Positions 1-9,166 of a stretch of DNA of 64,000 nt are shown piece by piece. The notes beneath the pieces were generated by a model. That model did no database searches. It worked only from the letters and a program-made list of their open reading frames with translations, and had not been told where the DNA came from. The position numbers and the translations under genes were made by a program. Source of the DNA: an uncultured Maribacter sp. (GTDB taxonomy: Bacteria > Bacteroidota > Bacteroidia > Flavobacteriales > Flavobacteriaceae); assembly GCA_947498505.1 (NCBI GenBank), contig CANMKG010000005.1:186001-250000 (forward strand). Direction: 5' to 3'. The first letter of the stretch is position 1; each line of letters starts with the position of its first letter.

Positions 1-770
1 ACAAGATTTTGCAATTCTCTAACACATTGTTCGATATTCAAATCTATATTTCCACGATATTTATTTATTATGTCGTTTACTCCTTGAAATAAAGGTATTT
101 TCTCTTCAAATTCAGCTTGAAGTATTTTGATTTTTGAATTAGCAAGTTTGTTTAATATTTGATATTCCTTGTCCAAATCATCTACTTTGGAAACAACAGA
201 TTTACAATATTCAAATTCATCACTATCAAAAGAAAGTACGTTAAGTCTAATAATTGCGATACAACCCGCCAGAGCAGAAACAGCACCGCTTAAACCTACT
301 TGAGAATCACCACGAGCAGATTTAAAGCCGTTATCAAATACATAAGCTGAAATTTCGGCTAACTCATTGCAAAGAGAGGCAATCTGCAATGGTATGGCGA
401 TAGCAATTTTGAGCTCTTCAAGTGCTTGCCTTCTAAGCTGATTTTTGGTTGCTTCATCTTTCTCTTCATTCCGAGCTATTCTCAGTTTTATCGTTTTATC
501 AAATTGTTCAGAATCAAATTGAAACAAATCTACAAGCGTGGGATAAATTCGTCTTTCAATTTGTTCTTGAAAATCGAGTAATTCAATTACACAATGTGAA
601 TATAAATGCCTTCTTTTTTCGTCTGCGGTTAGACTAATTACCGTGGAAATCAGTTTGGCGGAAATCATACCTTGAAACGCCGCAGCACTTCCGGAGCCGG
701 GCTTATGGTTTCCTGCTCCAAATTTTTCCATTAAGTCTTCAACTGTTTTTTTTATCAATTCTGATTCCAT
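1..770 (-). CDS. FTCD_C / cyclodeaminase-like protein, partial
   Basis: A reading frame starts with ATG at 770 and stays open to the left edge (256 codons visible), so the gene is truncated by the window. Near the N-terminus it has KPGSGSAAAFQG, which resembles the PGGGSxAA motif of the formiminotransferase-cyclodeaminase C-terminal domain. Around residues 135-160 there is a helical Ala/Gly-rich stretch (ARGDSQVGLSGAVSAL) typical of that all-helical fold. Family members act on formimino-tetrahydrofolate, but many bacterial homologues are uncharacterised and this one sits in mobile-element cargo, so the substrate is unknown. It is divergent from the + strand genes that follow. Confidence 0.6.
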   Translation of the reverse strand, partial: MESELIKKTVEDLMEKFGAGNHKPGSGSAAAFQGMISAKLISTVISLTADEKRRHLYSHCVIELLDFQEQIERRIYPTLVDLFQFDSEQFDKTIKLRIARNEEKDEATKNQLRRQALEELKIAIAIPLQIASLCNELAEISAYVFDNGFKSARGDSQVGLSGAVSALAGCIAIIRLNVLSFDSDEFEYCKSVVSKVDDLDKEYQILNKLANSKIKILQAEFEEKIPLFQGVNDIINKYRGNIDLNIEQCVRELQNL

Positions 771-845
771 TCCAAAATGATTTATTGTAAAGATACCTTT
801 TAACCTACAAAATGTTAAAATTTAATTTTAGAATAGGTAGTTCGC

Positions 846-885
846 TATATTTGGATATAATCCAATAAATAGGAAATAATCCAAA
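846..885 (+). promoter_or_regulatory. Promoter-like box with palindrome upstream of the small gene pair
   Basis: A TATATTTG box (846-853, Bacteroidetes -7 type) runs into a perfect palindrome TTGGATATAATCCAA (851-865). The half-site AATCCAA recurs at 879-885, next to the ATG at 887. The layout looks like a repressor operator over a promoter. No regulator has been linked to it. Confidence 0.35.
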
Positions 886-886
886 T

Positions 887-1147
887 ATGAAAGATATCGT
901 GTTTCGCAATTACGATAGATATGCCTTAAAGCATTTATTGAAAGAAATAGGGGAGCATCGGCTAAGAAAGGAATGCGAAAACAAGCATTTAAATTTTCCA
1001 AGACGGTTGGCCTTGTTTTATATCGAAGCACGGGATAGCAATACCATGCTAATCTATAAATATCCGCAAAAAGGGATTTGGGGCATCATGGTCATTGACC
1101 GTTATGACTTACCAGATTCGGGTTGGGTACGGGTACATTTACAATGA
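887..1147 (+). CDS. Hypothetical protein (86 aa)
   Basis: I do not recognise this family. The product is a small, basic, soluble protein (86 aa) with no signal peptide or membrane segment. It is preceded by a promoter/operator-like palindrome, and its stop overlaps the next start as ATGA, so the two are translationally coupled. It could be a small regulator or one half of a two-gene module, but no motif supports a specific role. Confidence 0.5.
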   Translation: MKDIVFRNYDRYALKHLLKEIGEHRLRKECENKHLNFPRRLALFYIEARDSNTMLIYKYPQKGIWGIMVIDRYDLPDSGWVRVHLQ

Positions 1148-1479
1148 AAAAGAACGAAGATATACGAACGGTAACTATTGGAATACGGACATTGCATCTC
1201 ATTGAAGGTCTAACGATAAAAAAATATATACCGGAAACTATTCTGAATATGGTTCATGATGCATTGGCGGATCAAGACATGAAATGGGAGGATGAGGTAA
1301 TCGCTAACTGTACCATGGTGATAAGCCACGGTACACATGTATCGGTACTATATGAACACGAACCCATGCGTTTTAATGGGCTACTGCTTTTTACCTTTTG
1401 CCAAGATGCTAAAAATGAGCATTGCTTTGGTTTTCCAAAGAAGGGGAATCATATTGAGTATTATACTCGAATAAAGTAA
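1144..1479 (+). CDS. Hypothetical protein (111 aa), coupled to the upstream gene
   Basis: The frame is also open from an ATG at 1123. I prefer the start at 1144 because it forms an ATGA overlap with the preceding stop, the usual coupling arrangement. The protein is soluble, about 111 aa, with no recognisable motif. It may work with its partner as a two-component small system, but this is inferred only from the overlap. The next gene (SIR2) starts 118 nt later, behind a TATATTTG box at 1523-1530. Confidence 0.5.
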   Translation: MKKNEDIRTVTIGIRTLHLIEGLTIKKYIPETILNMVHDALADQDMKWEDEVIANCTMVISHGTHVSVLYEHEPMRFNGLLLFTFCQDAKNEHCFGFPKKGNHIEYYTRIK

Positions 1480-1522
1480 CAAACGGTTTTGTGTTAATCT
1501 ATTTTAACAAGAAATTATCTAC

Positions 1523-1530
1523 TATATTTG
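1523..1530 (+). promoter_or_regulatory. Candidate -7 box for the SIR2-HerA operon
   Basis: TATATTTG matches the Bacteroidetes TAnnTTTG -7 element and lies 67 nt before the SIR2 start. I see no convincing -33 TTTG, so the assignment is tentative. Confidence 0.35.
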
Positions 1531-1596
1531 GAGCATTAACGTTGTATATTTTGTATGTGATTTCACCGCCGTAGGTGGACAAAATGACCAAATTGA

Positions 1597-2793
1597 ATGG
1601 AAGACCACGAACTAAATCATCAAAAAAGTATTTTTCAAGATTGCAATATAAATTTCCTTATTGGTTCTGGGTTATCAAGCCCTTTTTTCGGAACGTTAGG
1701 TAACATTGAGACTTGGTTAGAAGGACTTGAAAGTTTGAAGTCTTCTAAATTAATTAGTGATGCCGATTACACTATTGTAAAAGCAACTCTTTATAAAACC
1801 TATTTTGATGTTGCGATGAAAGCAAATATTGAAATTAGTAAAACCAAAATAACCAAAGATGAGTACGAAGCTGCTGAGAAAACTTCAGCGCATAAGCTGA
1901 ACAATACGTATAAAGCGTATAAGGATTTTTTTAAAACTCTCAATCATATTTTATATGAAAGAAGAAGCAATACTGTAAACAAACAGATAAACCTTTTCAC
2001 AACCAATGTAGACATCTTCATAGAAAAGTTATTAGAAGACCTCGATTTACAATTTAATGATGGCTTTAATGGAATTTTTAATAAAAAATTCAGTTTGAGC
2101 AATTTCAAAAAATCTTTTTATCAAAAGAGTTTACACTACGACAACATATCTGAAATTCCCGTTTTTAATTTATTAAAGATACATGGGTCGGTAACTTGGC
2201 AAATGAAAGATGAAAACATAAGTTTTTCAAATCTTGATATAATTGAAGAAGTTAATTCTGAGATCTTAAAAATTTCTTTGATTGATATTGTAAAGTTAAA
2301 TAATGATAAATGGAAAGCTGAGAATAAAAATTTAACCGTTCAGGAAATAGTTGACGAGGTAAATAAAGTAAAGCCTAAACCAATTGTTTCTGATTTCATA
2401 AAATCTTATGAAAAACTTCAAATCGTAAATCCGACTAAAGACAAATTCAAAGACACAACTTTTAATAAAAACTATTATGAGCTGTTGAGGTTATATGCCA
2501 ACGAACTTGAGAAAGAAAACTCTGTTCTTTATATTATGGGCTTTTCGATGGCAGATGAACATATTAGAGAGATTACGATTCGAGCGATTAAGTCAAATCC
2601 AACATTAAAGATTTTTATTGTTTCTTATACGAAAGCGGCTACAGATATAATTAATCACTTCCTGGATGATTTGATAGATATCACGAGCTTTCCAAACGTG
2701 GAGATGATTAATCCTGAAGATGGTTTTAATCTTAGAAAATTCAACGAGACCATTCTCATTCCTTTACTTGACAGTATAATCTTAAAAAAATAA
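1597..2793 (+). CDS. SIR2-like NADase of a SIR2-HerA anti-phage system
   Basis: The 398-aa protein has the SIR2-fold landmarks in order: a nucleotide-binding GSG at residues 23-25 (FLIGSG), TTNVD at about 135-139, HGS at 196-198 with the catalytic-type His, and a C-terminal MGFSMADEH near 315. Length and partner match SIR2-HerA (also called Nezha) pairs, in which SIR2 depletes NAD+ and forms a large complex with the HerA ATPase during infection. The HerA-like gene starts 14 nt downstream, so they form an operon. NADase activity and abortive infection are known for the family and inferred here. Confidence 0.88.
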   Translation: MEDHELNHQKSIFQDCNINFLIGSGLSSPFFGTLGNIETWLEGLESLKSSKLISDADYTIVKATLYKTYFDVAMKANIEISKTKITKDEYEAAEKTSAHKLNNTYKAYKDFFKTLNHILYERRSNTVNKQINLFTTNVDIFIEKLLEDLDLQFNDGFNGIFNKKFSLSNFKKSFYQKSLHYDNISEIPVFNLLKIHGSVTWQMKDENISFSNLDIIEEVNSEILKISLIDIVKLNNDKWKAENKNLTVQEIVDEVNKVKPKPIVSDFIKSYEKLQIVNPTKDKFKDTTFNKNYYELLRLYANELEKENSVLYIMGFSMADEHIREITIRAIKSNPTLKIFIVSYTKAATDIINHFLDDLIDITSFPNVEMINPEDGFNLRKFNETILIPLLDSIILKK

Positions 2794-2807
2794 CGAGCTA
2801 AGATTGT

Positions 2808-4637
2808 ATGAAAGAAATACTGCAAAAGGATTCTATTTTTAAAGTTGGTAAAGTTACCTCGGTAGAGGGACGAACAATAAAAATAGAAGTTGACAAATCG
2901 AAAAACGGTGCACACCTTCTGTATAAAGGCCAACTTCTTAGAAATATCTCCGTAAACGGCTACGTAAAAATTACAAAGGGTTTTACAAAAATCATTGGTA
3001 AAGTTGAAGGGGAATTCATTATTGAAGACAAACAATTTGTAAATAAAAATTACACTAGCGAAAGACAAAAAATAAAAAGAATACTTCAAGTTTCACTATT
3101 AGGTTTTTTTAGTAACAAAGGATTCGAAAGAGGTATAAAAGAACTTCCTCTGATAAATAATGAATGTTTTTTATTAGACTTAGATGAATTTGAAGACGTT
3201 CATAATTTCGTAAAAAAAGAAGATGACCCATTAACTCTAGGTACACTTACACACGAAAACAATCAAGAAATAAAAGTTGGAGTTAATGAACTTTTTGCAA
3301 GTCACATTGGTATTTTCGGTAATACTGGAAGTGGTAAATCCTATACTTTGGCAAAAATCTATAGAGAACTGTTCTTAAAATACATTGACGAAAAAAAATT
3401 TAAAGAAAATGCGGAGTTCTTCTTTATTGATTTCAATGGAGAATATATAAATGAAAATGTCATAATAGATAGAGCCTTTAAAGATATTTATTGTCTTAAT
3501 ACAAGAAAGGACAGTGGTGAAGACAAAATACCAATAGGTAAAAAGGAAATCAATAATCCGGAGTTTTGGTCAGTAGTGTTAGAGGCTACTGAAAAAACAC
3601 AAAAACCCTTTATTGAAAGAGCTTTAAGAAAGAACTTAGATTTTAAAAATATTCATAATGAAGTAAAGCTCATCATCAAAGAAATTTTGTCTAAAGGAGA
3701 TAAAGATTTAGGTGTTAAAGCAATTTTTAATTTCTTGTGGGAACTTTATCCTCTTGTCTCAAATCAAGGTAATATTCTTGATATAATCACTTGGTGTGAA
3801 AGCAATCTCGGCACTCTAAATAATGGCAATTTTTATGTATTAAATAACGGTATAAAAGATTACGATAACATTAATTTGGCTTTGGATTATATTAACCCAT
3901 TGATTAACGGTTTAAAATTTATCAAACCAAGTGGAATAGAAGAAATAAGAATAAAAATAATATACAATTATTACTTAGAAATTGTAAGAGGTCATTCAAA
4001 TAGAGAACATATTTCACCATTAATTAAAAGACTGGGCAAAAGAGTAAAAGACGTAAATAAGGTAATTGAAATAAATGATAATATAGAAACTACTAAGAAC
4101 ATTACTATAATATCATTAAGAGATGTAAACATAGAAATAAGAAAAATTTTACCACTTTTAATTTGCAAACAACTCTATGAAAAGAAAAAGGAACTGAATG
4201 AAAAAGAAAAGTTTTTAAATATAATTATTGATGAAGCTCATAACATTTTATCCTCTGTATCACAAAGAGAAAGTGAAACTTGGAAAGACTACAGACTTGA
4301 AACATTTGAAGAAATAATAAAAGAAGGCAGGAAATTTGGAACTTTTTTGACAATTGCAAGTCAAAGACCATCGGATATTTCAGCAACGATTATTTCACAA
4401 TTGCATAATTTCTTTTTGCATAGATTAATAAACAATAATGACATAAAAGCTGTTGAGAGAACTGTTTCATATTTGGACAAGTTATCTTTTGAATCATTGC
4501 CGATTCTACCAACTGGGACTTGTATTTTAGCTGGTCTATCTGCTCAAGTACCTGTAATGATTGACATAGGAAAAATAAAAAAAGAAGCAGAACCAGATAA
4601 TAAAACTATGCTGCTAATTGAAAACTGGAAGGATTGA
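2808..4637 (+). CDS. HerA-like hexameric ATPase/translocase of the SIR2-HerA system
   Basis: The 609-aa protein has an N-terminal HAS-barrel-like region (residues 1-90), Walker A GNTGSGKS at 171-178, and Walker B IIIDEAH near residue 470 followed by a sensor-like region (TIASQRP). This is the FtsK/HerA ATPase layout. HerA homologues form hexameric rings; in SIR2-HerA systems they scaffold or activate the SIR2 NADase and may act on DNA. The gene directly follows the SIR2 gene. Base composition is AT-richer than the neighbouring tra genes, in line with separately acquired cargo. It ends about 120 nt before the convergent amidase gene. Confidence 0.88.
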   Translation: MKEILQKDSIFKVGKVTSVEGRTIKIEVDKSKNGAHLLYKGQLLRNISVNGYVKITKGFTKIIGKVEGEFIIEDKQFVNKNYTSERQKIKRILQVSLLGFFSNKGFERGIKELPLINNECFLLDLDEFEDVHNFVKKEDDPLTLGTLTHENNQEIKVGVNELFASHIGIFGNTGSGKSYTLAKIYRELFLKYIDEKKFKENAEFFFIDFNGEYINENVIIDRAFKDIYCLNTRKDSGEDKIPIGKKEINNPEFWSVVLEATEKTQKPFIERALRKNLDFKNIHNEVKLIIKEILSKGDKDLGVKAIFNFLWELYPLVSNQGNILDIITWCESNLGTLNNGNFYVLNNGIKDYDNINLALDYINPLINGLKFIKPSGIEEIRIKIIYNYYLEIVRGHSNREHISPLIKRLGKRVKDVNKVIEINDNIETTKNITIISLRDVNIEIRKILPLLICKQLYEKKKELNEKEKFLNIIIDEAHNILSSVSQRESETWKDYRLETFEEIIKEGRKFGTFLTIASQRPSDISATIISQLHNFFLHRLINNNDIKAVERTVSYLDKLSFESLPILPTGTCILAGLSAQVPVMIDIGKIKKEAEPDNKTMLLIENWKD

Positions 4638-4756
4638 ATCCCTAGTATAGTTTGATTCTCTTAGAGCCTCAATTATTATTTCGAAAAAAACTGATTAGGG
4701 TTTTAAATAATTCTTGTAAAATTTCCCTTAGGAGGAAAATGAGCCTTTTAGATATT

Positions 4757-5389
4757 TTAACCATGATATAAAAATTTCAAAAGCGTTTCTAAAATCAAAA
4801 GCGCATAGCCAGAAATAGCACTAGCTTTTTTGCTATGCTCGGCCTCCTCCCAATTCGATAAAAACCCCAATTCCAAAAGTACACTTGGGCAATGTGTTGT
4901 TTCTCGAAGCACTTGAAAATTTCCATGCTTAATCCCTCTAATTTTAAAGCATAGTTTTTCATTTAGCCCTTTTACAAAGAGTTTGGCCAAATCTTTTGAT
5001 TCCGCTTCCGAAGGGTTTATGTAAACTTCAATTCCTTGCGCCGCTTTACGGGCTGCTTGGTTACAATGAATAGAGATAAACGCATCGGCATTGAGCGCTC
5101 TTGCTAGTTTGGTTCTATCCCCTAATGAAATAAGCGTATCCGAATAGCGAGAAAGATAAATTTCCAAAGTGTCATTGAATAGTACTCCATTTAGCCTCAT
5201 AACCTCCCTAGCTATTTGTAAGACGACTTCTTTTTCCTTTATACCATTGATGCCAATGGCACCAGAATCCGTGCCGCCATGTCCGGGATCAATGATAACA
5301 ATCGGTTTTATCACTACTTCTTGTCTAACGACTTGAGAAAAAGTAAGGTTGCATATCCAAATCAATACATAAAAACAATAAGGCTTCAT
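4757..5389 (-). CDS. N-acetylmuramoyl-L-alanine amidase (Amidase_3)
   Basis: The 210-aa protein starts with a signal peptide (to about residue 20, ending FSQ). It then has the Amidase_3 zinc motifs: IDPGHGGTDSGA (first His), a Glu in the following helix (KEKEVVLQ), and SIHCNQA (second His). The enzyme cuts the amide between N-acetylmuramic acid and the stem peptide in the periplasm. It sits divergently next to the tra operon, so it probably opens the cell wall for assembly of the conjugation channel, as lytic enzymes do in many type IV secretion loci. Confidence 0.85.
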   Translation of the reverse strand: MKPYCFYVLIWICNLTFSQVVRQEVVIKPIVIIDPGHGGTDSGAIGINGIKEKEVVLQIAREVMRLNGVLFNDTLEIYLSRYSDTLISLGDRTKLARALNADAFISIHCNQAARKAAQGIEVYINPSEAESKDLAKLFVKGLNEKLCFKIRGIKHGNFQVLRETTHCPSVLLELGFLSNWEEAEHSKKASAISGYALLILETLLKFLYHG

Positions 5390-5576
5390 TCGCTGAAAAT
5401 TTTAGGTGCGTGTTGCACAATTTTCATCGATTTGAGGTAATCATTTAAAATCCGTGAAATTTTAACGTTCCCAACTGTTAATTTTTAGCCGATTCTCTGC
5501 ATTTGCTCCTTTTCATTTCAAATTCGTCAACAAGTATTCATCAACCGCCCTCATCAGGCACTTAAAACGAACAGTT

Positions 5577-5864
5577 ATGAAAAGATTAAAAAAGTCATTT
5601 TGGTTGTTGCTTTTGGCAACGGCCCCAACCTATGCCCAAATCGGAGGCATAGAAGATTCAGTAGCCGATATTTCGGATACCATACGAACCATCTTCCCCA
5701 TAATTCTCGGGGTTATTTTTCTTGTAGGTTTCCTATTTAATGCCGGACACTTCTTTGGCGAAAACGCAGACCTTAAAAAAGGGATTACCCGTGTCTTGGT
5801 CTTTGTATTGATTGCGGGTGCCGTTGTGGGCATCTTCACCTATCTAATTACCCTTGTCGTATAA
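5577..5864 (+). CDS. traE: TraE-like / VirB2-type small membrane protein (DUF4134)
   Basis: The 95-aa protein has a signal peptide ending near residue 20 (TYAQ) and two hydrophobic helices (about 37-58 and 70-93), the prepilin-like layout of DUF4134/TraE in Bacteroidetes conjugative transposons. It is the first gene of the transfer operon, about 190 nt from the divergent amidase, and its stop overlaps the next start (ATGA). The expected role is pilin-like subunit or inner-membrane component of the mating channel. Confidence 0.8.
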   Translation: MKRLKKSFWLLLLATAPTYAQIGGIEDSVADISDTIRTIFPIILGVIFLVGFLFNAGHFFGENADLKKGITRVLVFVLIAGAVVGIFTYLITLVV

Positions 5865-6145
5865 TGAAGGGGTACCAGATATACGGAAACATACGTAAAC
5901 GGGCATTGATATTCGGGCTTCCGGTTTCTTTGTTCGCATTACAAATGGCAGCGGTGATTGGCTCCCTATTGATCGTGATTTTTTCGTTTAGCCTCTTTTT
6001 GGTCATGGGAGCGATAGCAATCAATCTTTTGCTCTATGTAGTGTTATTGAAGCTGACCCATCAGCCACATTTACTGCATATTCAAAAAGTATTTCCGACA
6101 GCTATTTCCAATAAAAAAACAACCACGCTGCATTATGAGGATTAA
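5864..6145 (+). CDS. traF: TraF-like / VirB3-type protein (DUF4133)
   Basis: The 93-aa protein has a short basic N-terminus (GNIRKRALIFG) and two transmembrane helices (about 18-60), followed by a cytoplasmic tail. This is the VirB3-like DUF4133/TraF pattern. It overlaps the VirB4-type ATPase gene by 11 nt, as VirB3 and VirB4 genes are commonly adjacent or fused. It likely anchors the VirB4 ATPase at the inner membrane. Confidence 0.8.
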   Translation: MKGYQIYGNIRKRALIFGLPVSLFALQMAAVIGSLLIVIFSFSLFLVMGAIAINLLLYVVLLKLTHQPHLLHIQKVFPTAISNKKTTTLHYED

Positions 6146-8561
6146 TCTAACCCAACACTATCCGATAGTTGATATTCAGGAGAATCTGGTCTTTGCCAAT
6201 AACGGCAACTTGGTATTTTGCTACAAGGCCGATTTGCCTGAGGTGTATTCATTGTCCTCAACCGATTTTGAAGATTTGCACGGTAGTTGGTTTCAAGCCC
6301 TAAAATCCTTACCTGCCGGTACGGTCATTCACAAACAAGATGTTTTTCAAAAATTGGAATATACAGCCGAGCGTTTGCCGAATACTACATTTTTGGAAAA
6401 GGCGACCCACAAACATTTTAAGGGCAGGGAGTATATCTCGCATCAATCCTACTTGTTCTTCATCTGGCCAAAAAACAAGGGGTTGAATAAGTCCAAATAT
6501 GTAAATCCGTTTAAAGGTGTTCCAAAAGCTATTCCTCAAACAATGGCGGATTCCGCAGAGAGTTTTATGGCATCCGTCCGTGACGCGGTAGGTTTTCTCA
6601 ACAATAGCTACAAATTTGATTTTACACTGATAGAGGAAAAGGAAATACTTTCCCTTACTGATACGTACTTCAATGGATTCAATGAGGGGTTCGATACGGA
6701 TATCGTTTTGAACAAAGACCACGCTCAGATTGGCAACCATTATTTTGACGTTTTGGCGGTCAATAATGAACTGTGTTTTGGAGAATCCGTGAGCAGTAGT
6801 AAAACCAATGATGCTTTTACTTCAGATGACTTTGTCTTTCATCAAGGCTTTATCGATGGGCTGGGGCTTGATTTAAACGAAAACCATATCGTTAACCAGA
6901 TTATCTATTTAGACGATAAGCACAAGTGGCGAAAGCTGCTTGAAAAACGGTTGGAGGAATTGAGCAAGAGTTCCAATTTCGGAACGCAGAACAAGGTCGT
7001 TCATGAGAAAATCAATGTCATATTGGATCAAATAAACCAAGATGACAATGCCCGAATAATTCGGGGACATCTCAACGTAGTTTTTTGGAGCGACCAGAAA
7101 GCTGATTTGGGTAAAATTGCATCCCGAATAAAGACGGAGTTTAAGGAGCTTGATATCATACCGTATTATCCGAAAGGTGAGGAGCGGAAGCATTATTTAC
7201 TGAATAGCTACTGTTGTTTTTCCTCCAACTTTTCTGACGAAGATTTGTATGTCACAGACCTTAAACATGCACTCTGTCTTATTATCAACAATACCAATTA
7301 TAAATCGGATGCATCAGGCATCATTTTTAATGATCGCCAACATAATATTCCTGTTCTTAAAGATGTTTGGGACGAAAAGAAGCGGCGTATCAAGGCACGT
7401 AACTTTGCCATATTTGCCCCAACGGGAGAAGGGAAATCATTTTTAGCGAACAACATCCTTCGCCAATATTTTGAAAGTGGTGTACGGTTGGTCATTATTG
7501 ATTTGGGAGGCAGCTATTCCAAGTTTGCGAAACTTTACCCTGATCAATATATCACCCTACGCTATGAGCAAGGCAAAAACTTGGGTATCAATCCTTTTTA
7601 CATTAATAGTCTACATGACCTAAGCCCGGAGCGTTTGGAAGATCTTACCGTTTTCCTTTTAGAGCTCTTTGCTTCGGGTCTTAAGGTCGCCAAAGCCCAA
7701 GAAGTGGCTCTAAAGAAAATCCTTCAACACTATTACAAGCGCAACGCAACTAAAACTCATTCGTTGGAGGCCTTTTACAATTTCGTACAACAGACTAAAG
7801 AAACCTTGTTGGATGATTTGGGTATCGATAAGGCCTATTTTAATACGACAAATTTTCTTCATATCATGTCGGAGTATGTAGGCGAGGGGCTGTATAGTTT
7901 TTTGTTTGAAGTAAGCGAAGACCAATCTTACAAAATAGAGGATAAACGTCTCATCGTTTTTGAATTGGATGAAGTTAAAGATAATAAGGAGGTATTATCG
8001 GTTATGCTCAAGCTTATCAAGTCCGCTATCCAAAGAACTATATGGCGTAACCGTGCTGAAAAGGGCATCATTCTATTTGATGAATTTGCAAAGCAATTGA
8101 AGTTCGATAATGTTTTGGAAAGTGTTGAATTCTACTATCAGGCGATTCGTAAACAAAATGGCGCCATTGGGATTATCCTTCAATCCATCAACCAATTACC
8201 GAGTAATTCAACATCAGCCAGTATTCTCGAAAATACCCAAGTTATTTATAGCCTACGAAATGAAAAGGGCTATGATGAATTGGTCAAACGGTTGAACCTT
8301 TCCAGTCACGACTTGAACCAGTTGAAGTCCATCAAGAACGATTTAAAAGGCAAAAGAAAATACACGGAAATCTTTATCAAGATTGGTAAGGAAAGCAACA
8401 TATTCCGTTTGGAAGTCCCATTAGAAGTATATGCAGCCTATTTAACCGATGGTGCCGAGAACGAATCCATAATGGCCATTTATAAGAAAACCGAAAATAT
8501 GGAGTCGGCTATTATCGAGTTCGTAAAACAGAAATTTCAAAAATCATATTCACTCACTTAA
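6135..8561 (+). CDS. traG: TraG-family VirB4-type conjugation ATPase
   Basis: The 808-aa protein has an N-terminal VirB4-like half and a C-terminal AAA+ motor with Walker A PTGEGKS near residue 430 and Walker B-type LFDEFAK near 647. Its length fits TraG of Bacteroidetes conjugative transposons (about 800-850 aa). It is the cytoplasmic ATPase powering pilus and channel assembly. It overlaps traF and is followed 12 nt later by the TraI-like gene. Confidence 0.9.
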   Translation: MRINLTQHYPIVDIQENLVFANNGNLVFCYKADLPEVYSLSSTDFEDLHGSWFQALKSLPAGTVIHKQDVFQKLEYTAERLPNTTFLEKATHKHFKGREYISHQSYLFFIWPKNKGLNKSKYVNPFKGVPKAIPQTMADSAESFMASVRDAVGFLNNSYKFDFTLIEEKEILSLTDTYFNGFNEGFDTDIVLNKDHAQIGNHYFDVLAVNNELCFGESVSSSKTNDAFTSDDFVFHQGFIDGLGLDLNENHIVNQIIYLDDKHKWRKLLEKRLEELSKSSNFGTQNKVVHEKINVILDQINQDDNARIIRGHLNVVFWSDQKADLGKIASRIKTEFKELDIIPYYPKGEERKHYLLNSYCCFSSNFSDEDLYVTDLKHALCLIINNTNYKSDASGIIFNDRQHNIPVLKDVWDEKKRRIKARNFAIFAPTGEGKSFLANNILRQYFESGVRLVIIDLGGSYSKFAKLYPDQYITLRYEQGKNLGINPFYINSLHDLSPERLEDLTVFLLELFASGLKVAKAQEVALKKILQHYYKRNATKTHSLEAFYNFVQQTKETLLDDLGIDKAYFNTTNFLHIMSEYVGEGLYSFLFEVSEDQSYKIEDKRLIVFELDEVKDNKEVLSVMLKLIKSAIQRTIWRNRAEKGIILFDEFAKQLKFDNVLESVEFYYQAIRKQNGAIGIILQSINQLPSNSTSASILENTQVIYSLRNEKGYDELVKRLNLSSHDLNQLKSIKNDLKGKRKYTEIFIKIGKESNIFRLEVPLEVYAAYLTDGAENESIMAIYKKTENMESAIIEFVKQKFQKSYSLT

Positions 8562-8573
8562 AATTAGAACATC

Positions 8574-9155
8574 ATGAAAATTACAATCAAGACAATTATC
8601 GTATCAGCTTTCTTATTTATTGCAAGTACGGGACAAATAAAAGCACAAGGCATGCCTGTTTATGACAATGTAAGTTTTATTTCCCTTGTAAAGCAATTAC
8701 TAGAGTCTGCCAAACAGACTAGCGAAATGATTAAGACCGTAAAGTTTTTAAAACAAGCGAAGGAGACTATTGAAAAGGTCAATAGTGCTGTAGAGCAGTA
8801 TGAGGCAGTCAAGGAAATCAATAAAAACAACGAAGCTTTGGTCAACATGGTACGAAACGATTTGAGGGGTATTCTAAATTCGCCCTATATCCATCCAGAT
8901 GAGATAGATGCGGTTTCCAATGCGTTCAATACAATTATTGAGGGTTCACTTCGCAATCTTGAATTTATGAACCAGGTGCTCTCCAACGACTTCTTAAAGC
9001 TGAATGATGCTGAGCGATTGGCCATTTTGGAGGCGCAACGCGACGATTCGCAAAAAATGGTTGCGGACATTACCCTAAAGAATAAACGATACAAAATGAT
9101 TATTTCATTCCGGGAGATGCAAGATAAAATCAACAACAGGGAAACTAATTATTAA
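8574..9155 (+). CDS. traI: TraI-like / VirB5-type periplasmic protein (DUF4141)
   Basis: The 193-aa protein has a signal peptide (to about residue 25, IKAQG) and is otherwise almost entirely helical, with coiled-coil-like stretches (residues 35-85). This matches DUF4141/TraI, which lies between TraG and TraJ in CTnDOT-type operons. It is probably a periplasmic, VirB5-like minor component. Identification rests mostly on order and shape. Confidence 0.7.
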   Translation: MKITIKTIIVSAFLFIASTGQIKAQGMPVYDNVSFISLVKQLLESAKQTSEMIKTVKFLKQAKETIEKVNSAVEQYEAVKEINKNNEALVNMVRNDLRGILNSPYIHPDEIDAVSNAFNTIIEGSLRNLEFMNQVLSNDFLKLNDAERLAILEAQRDDSQKMVADITLKNKRYKMIISFREMQDKINNRETNY

Positions 9156-9166
9156 AGGGGTTTATA

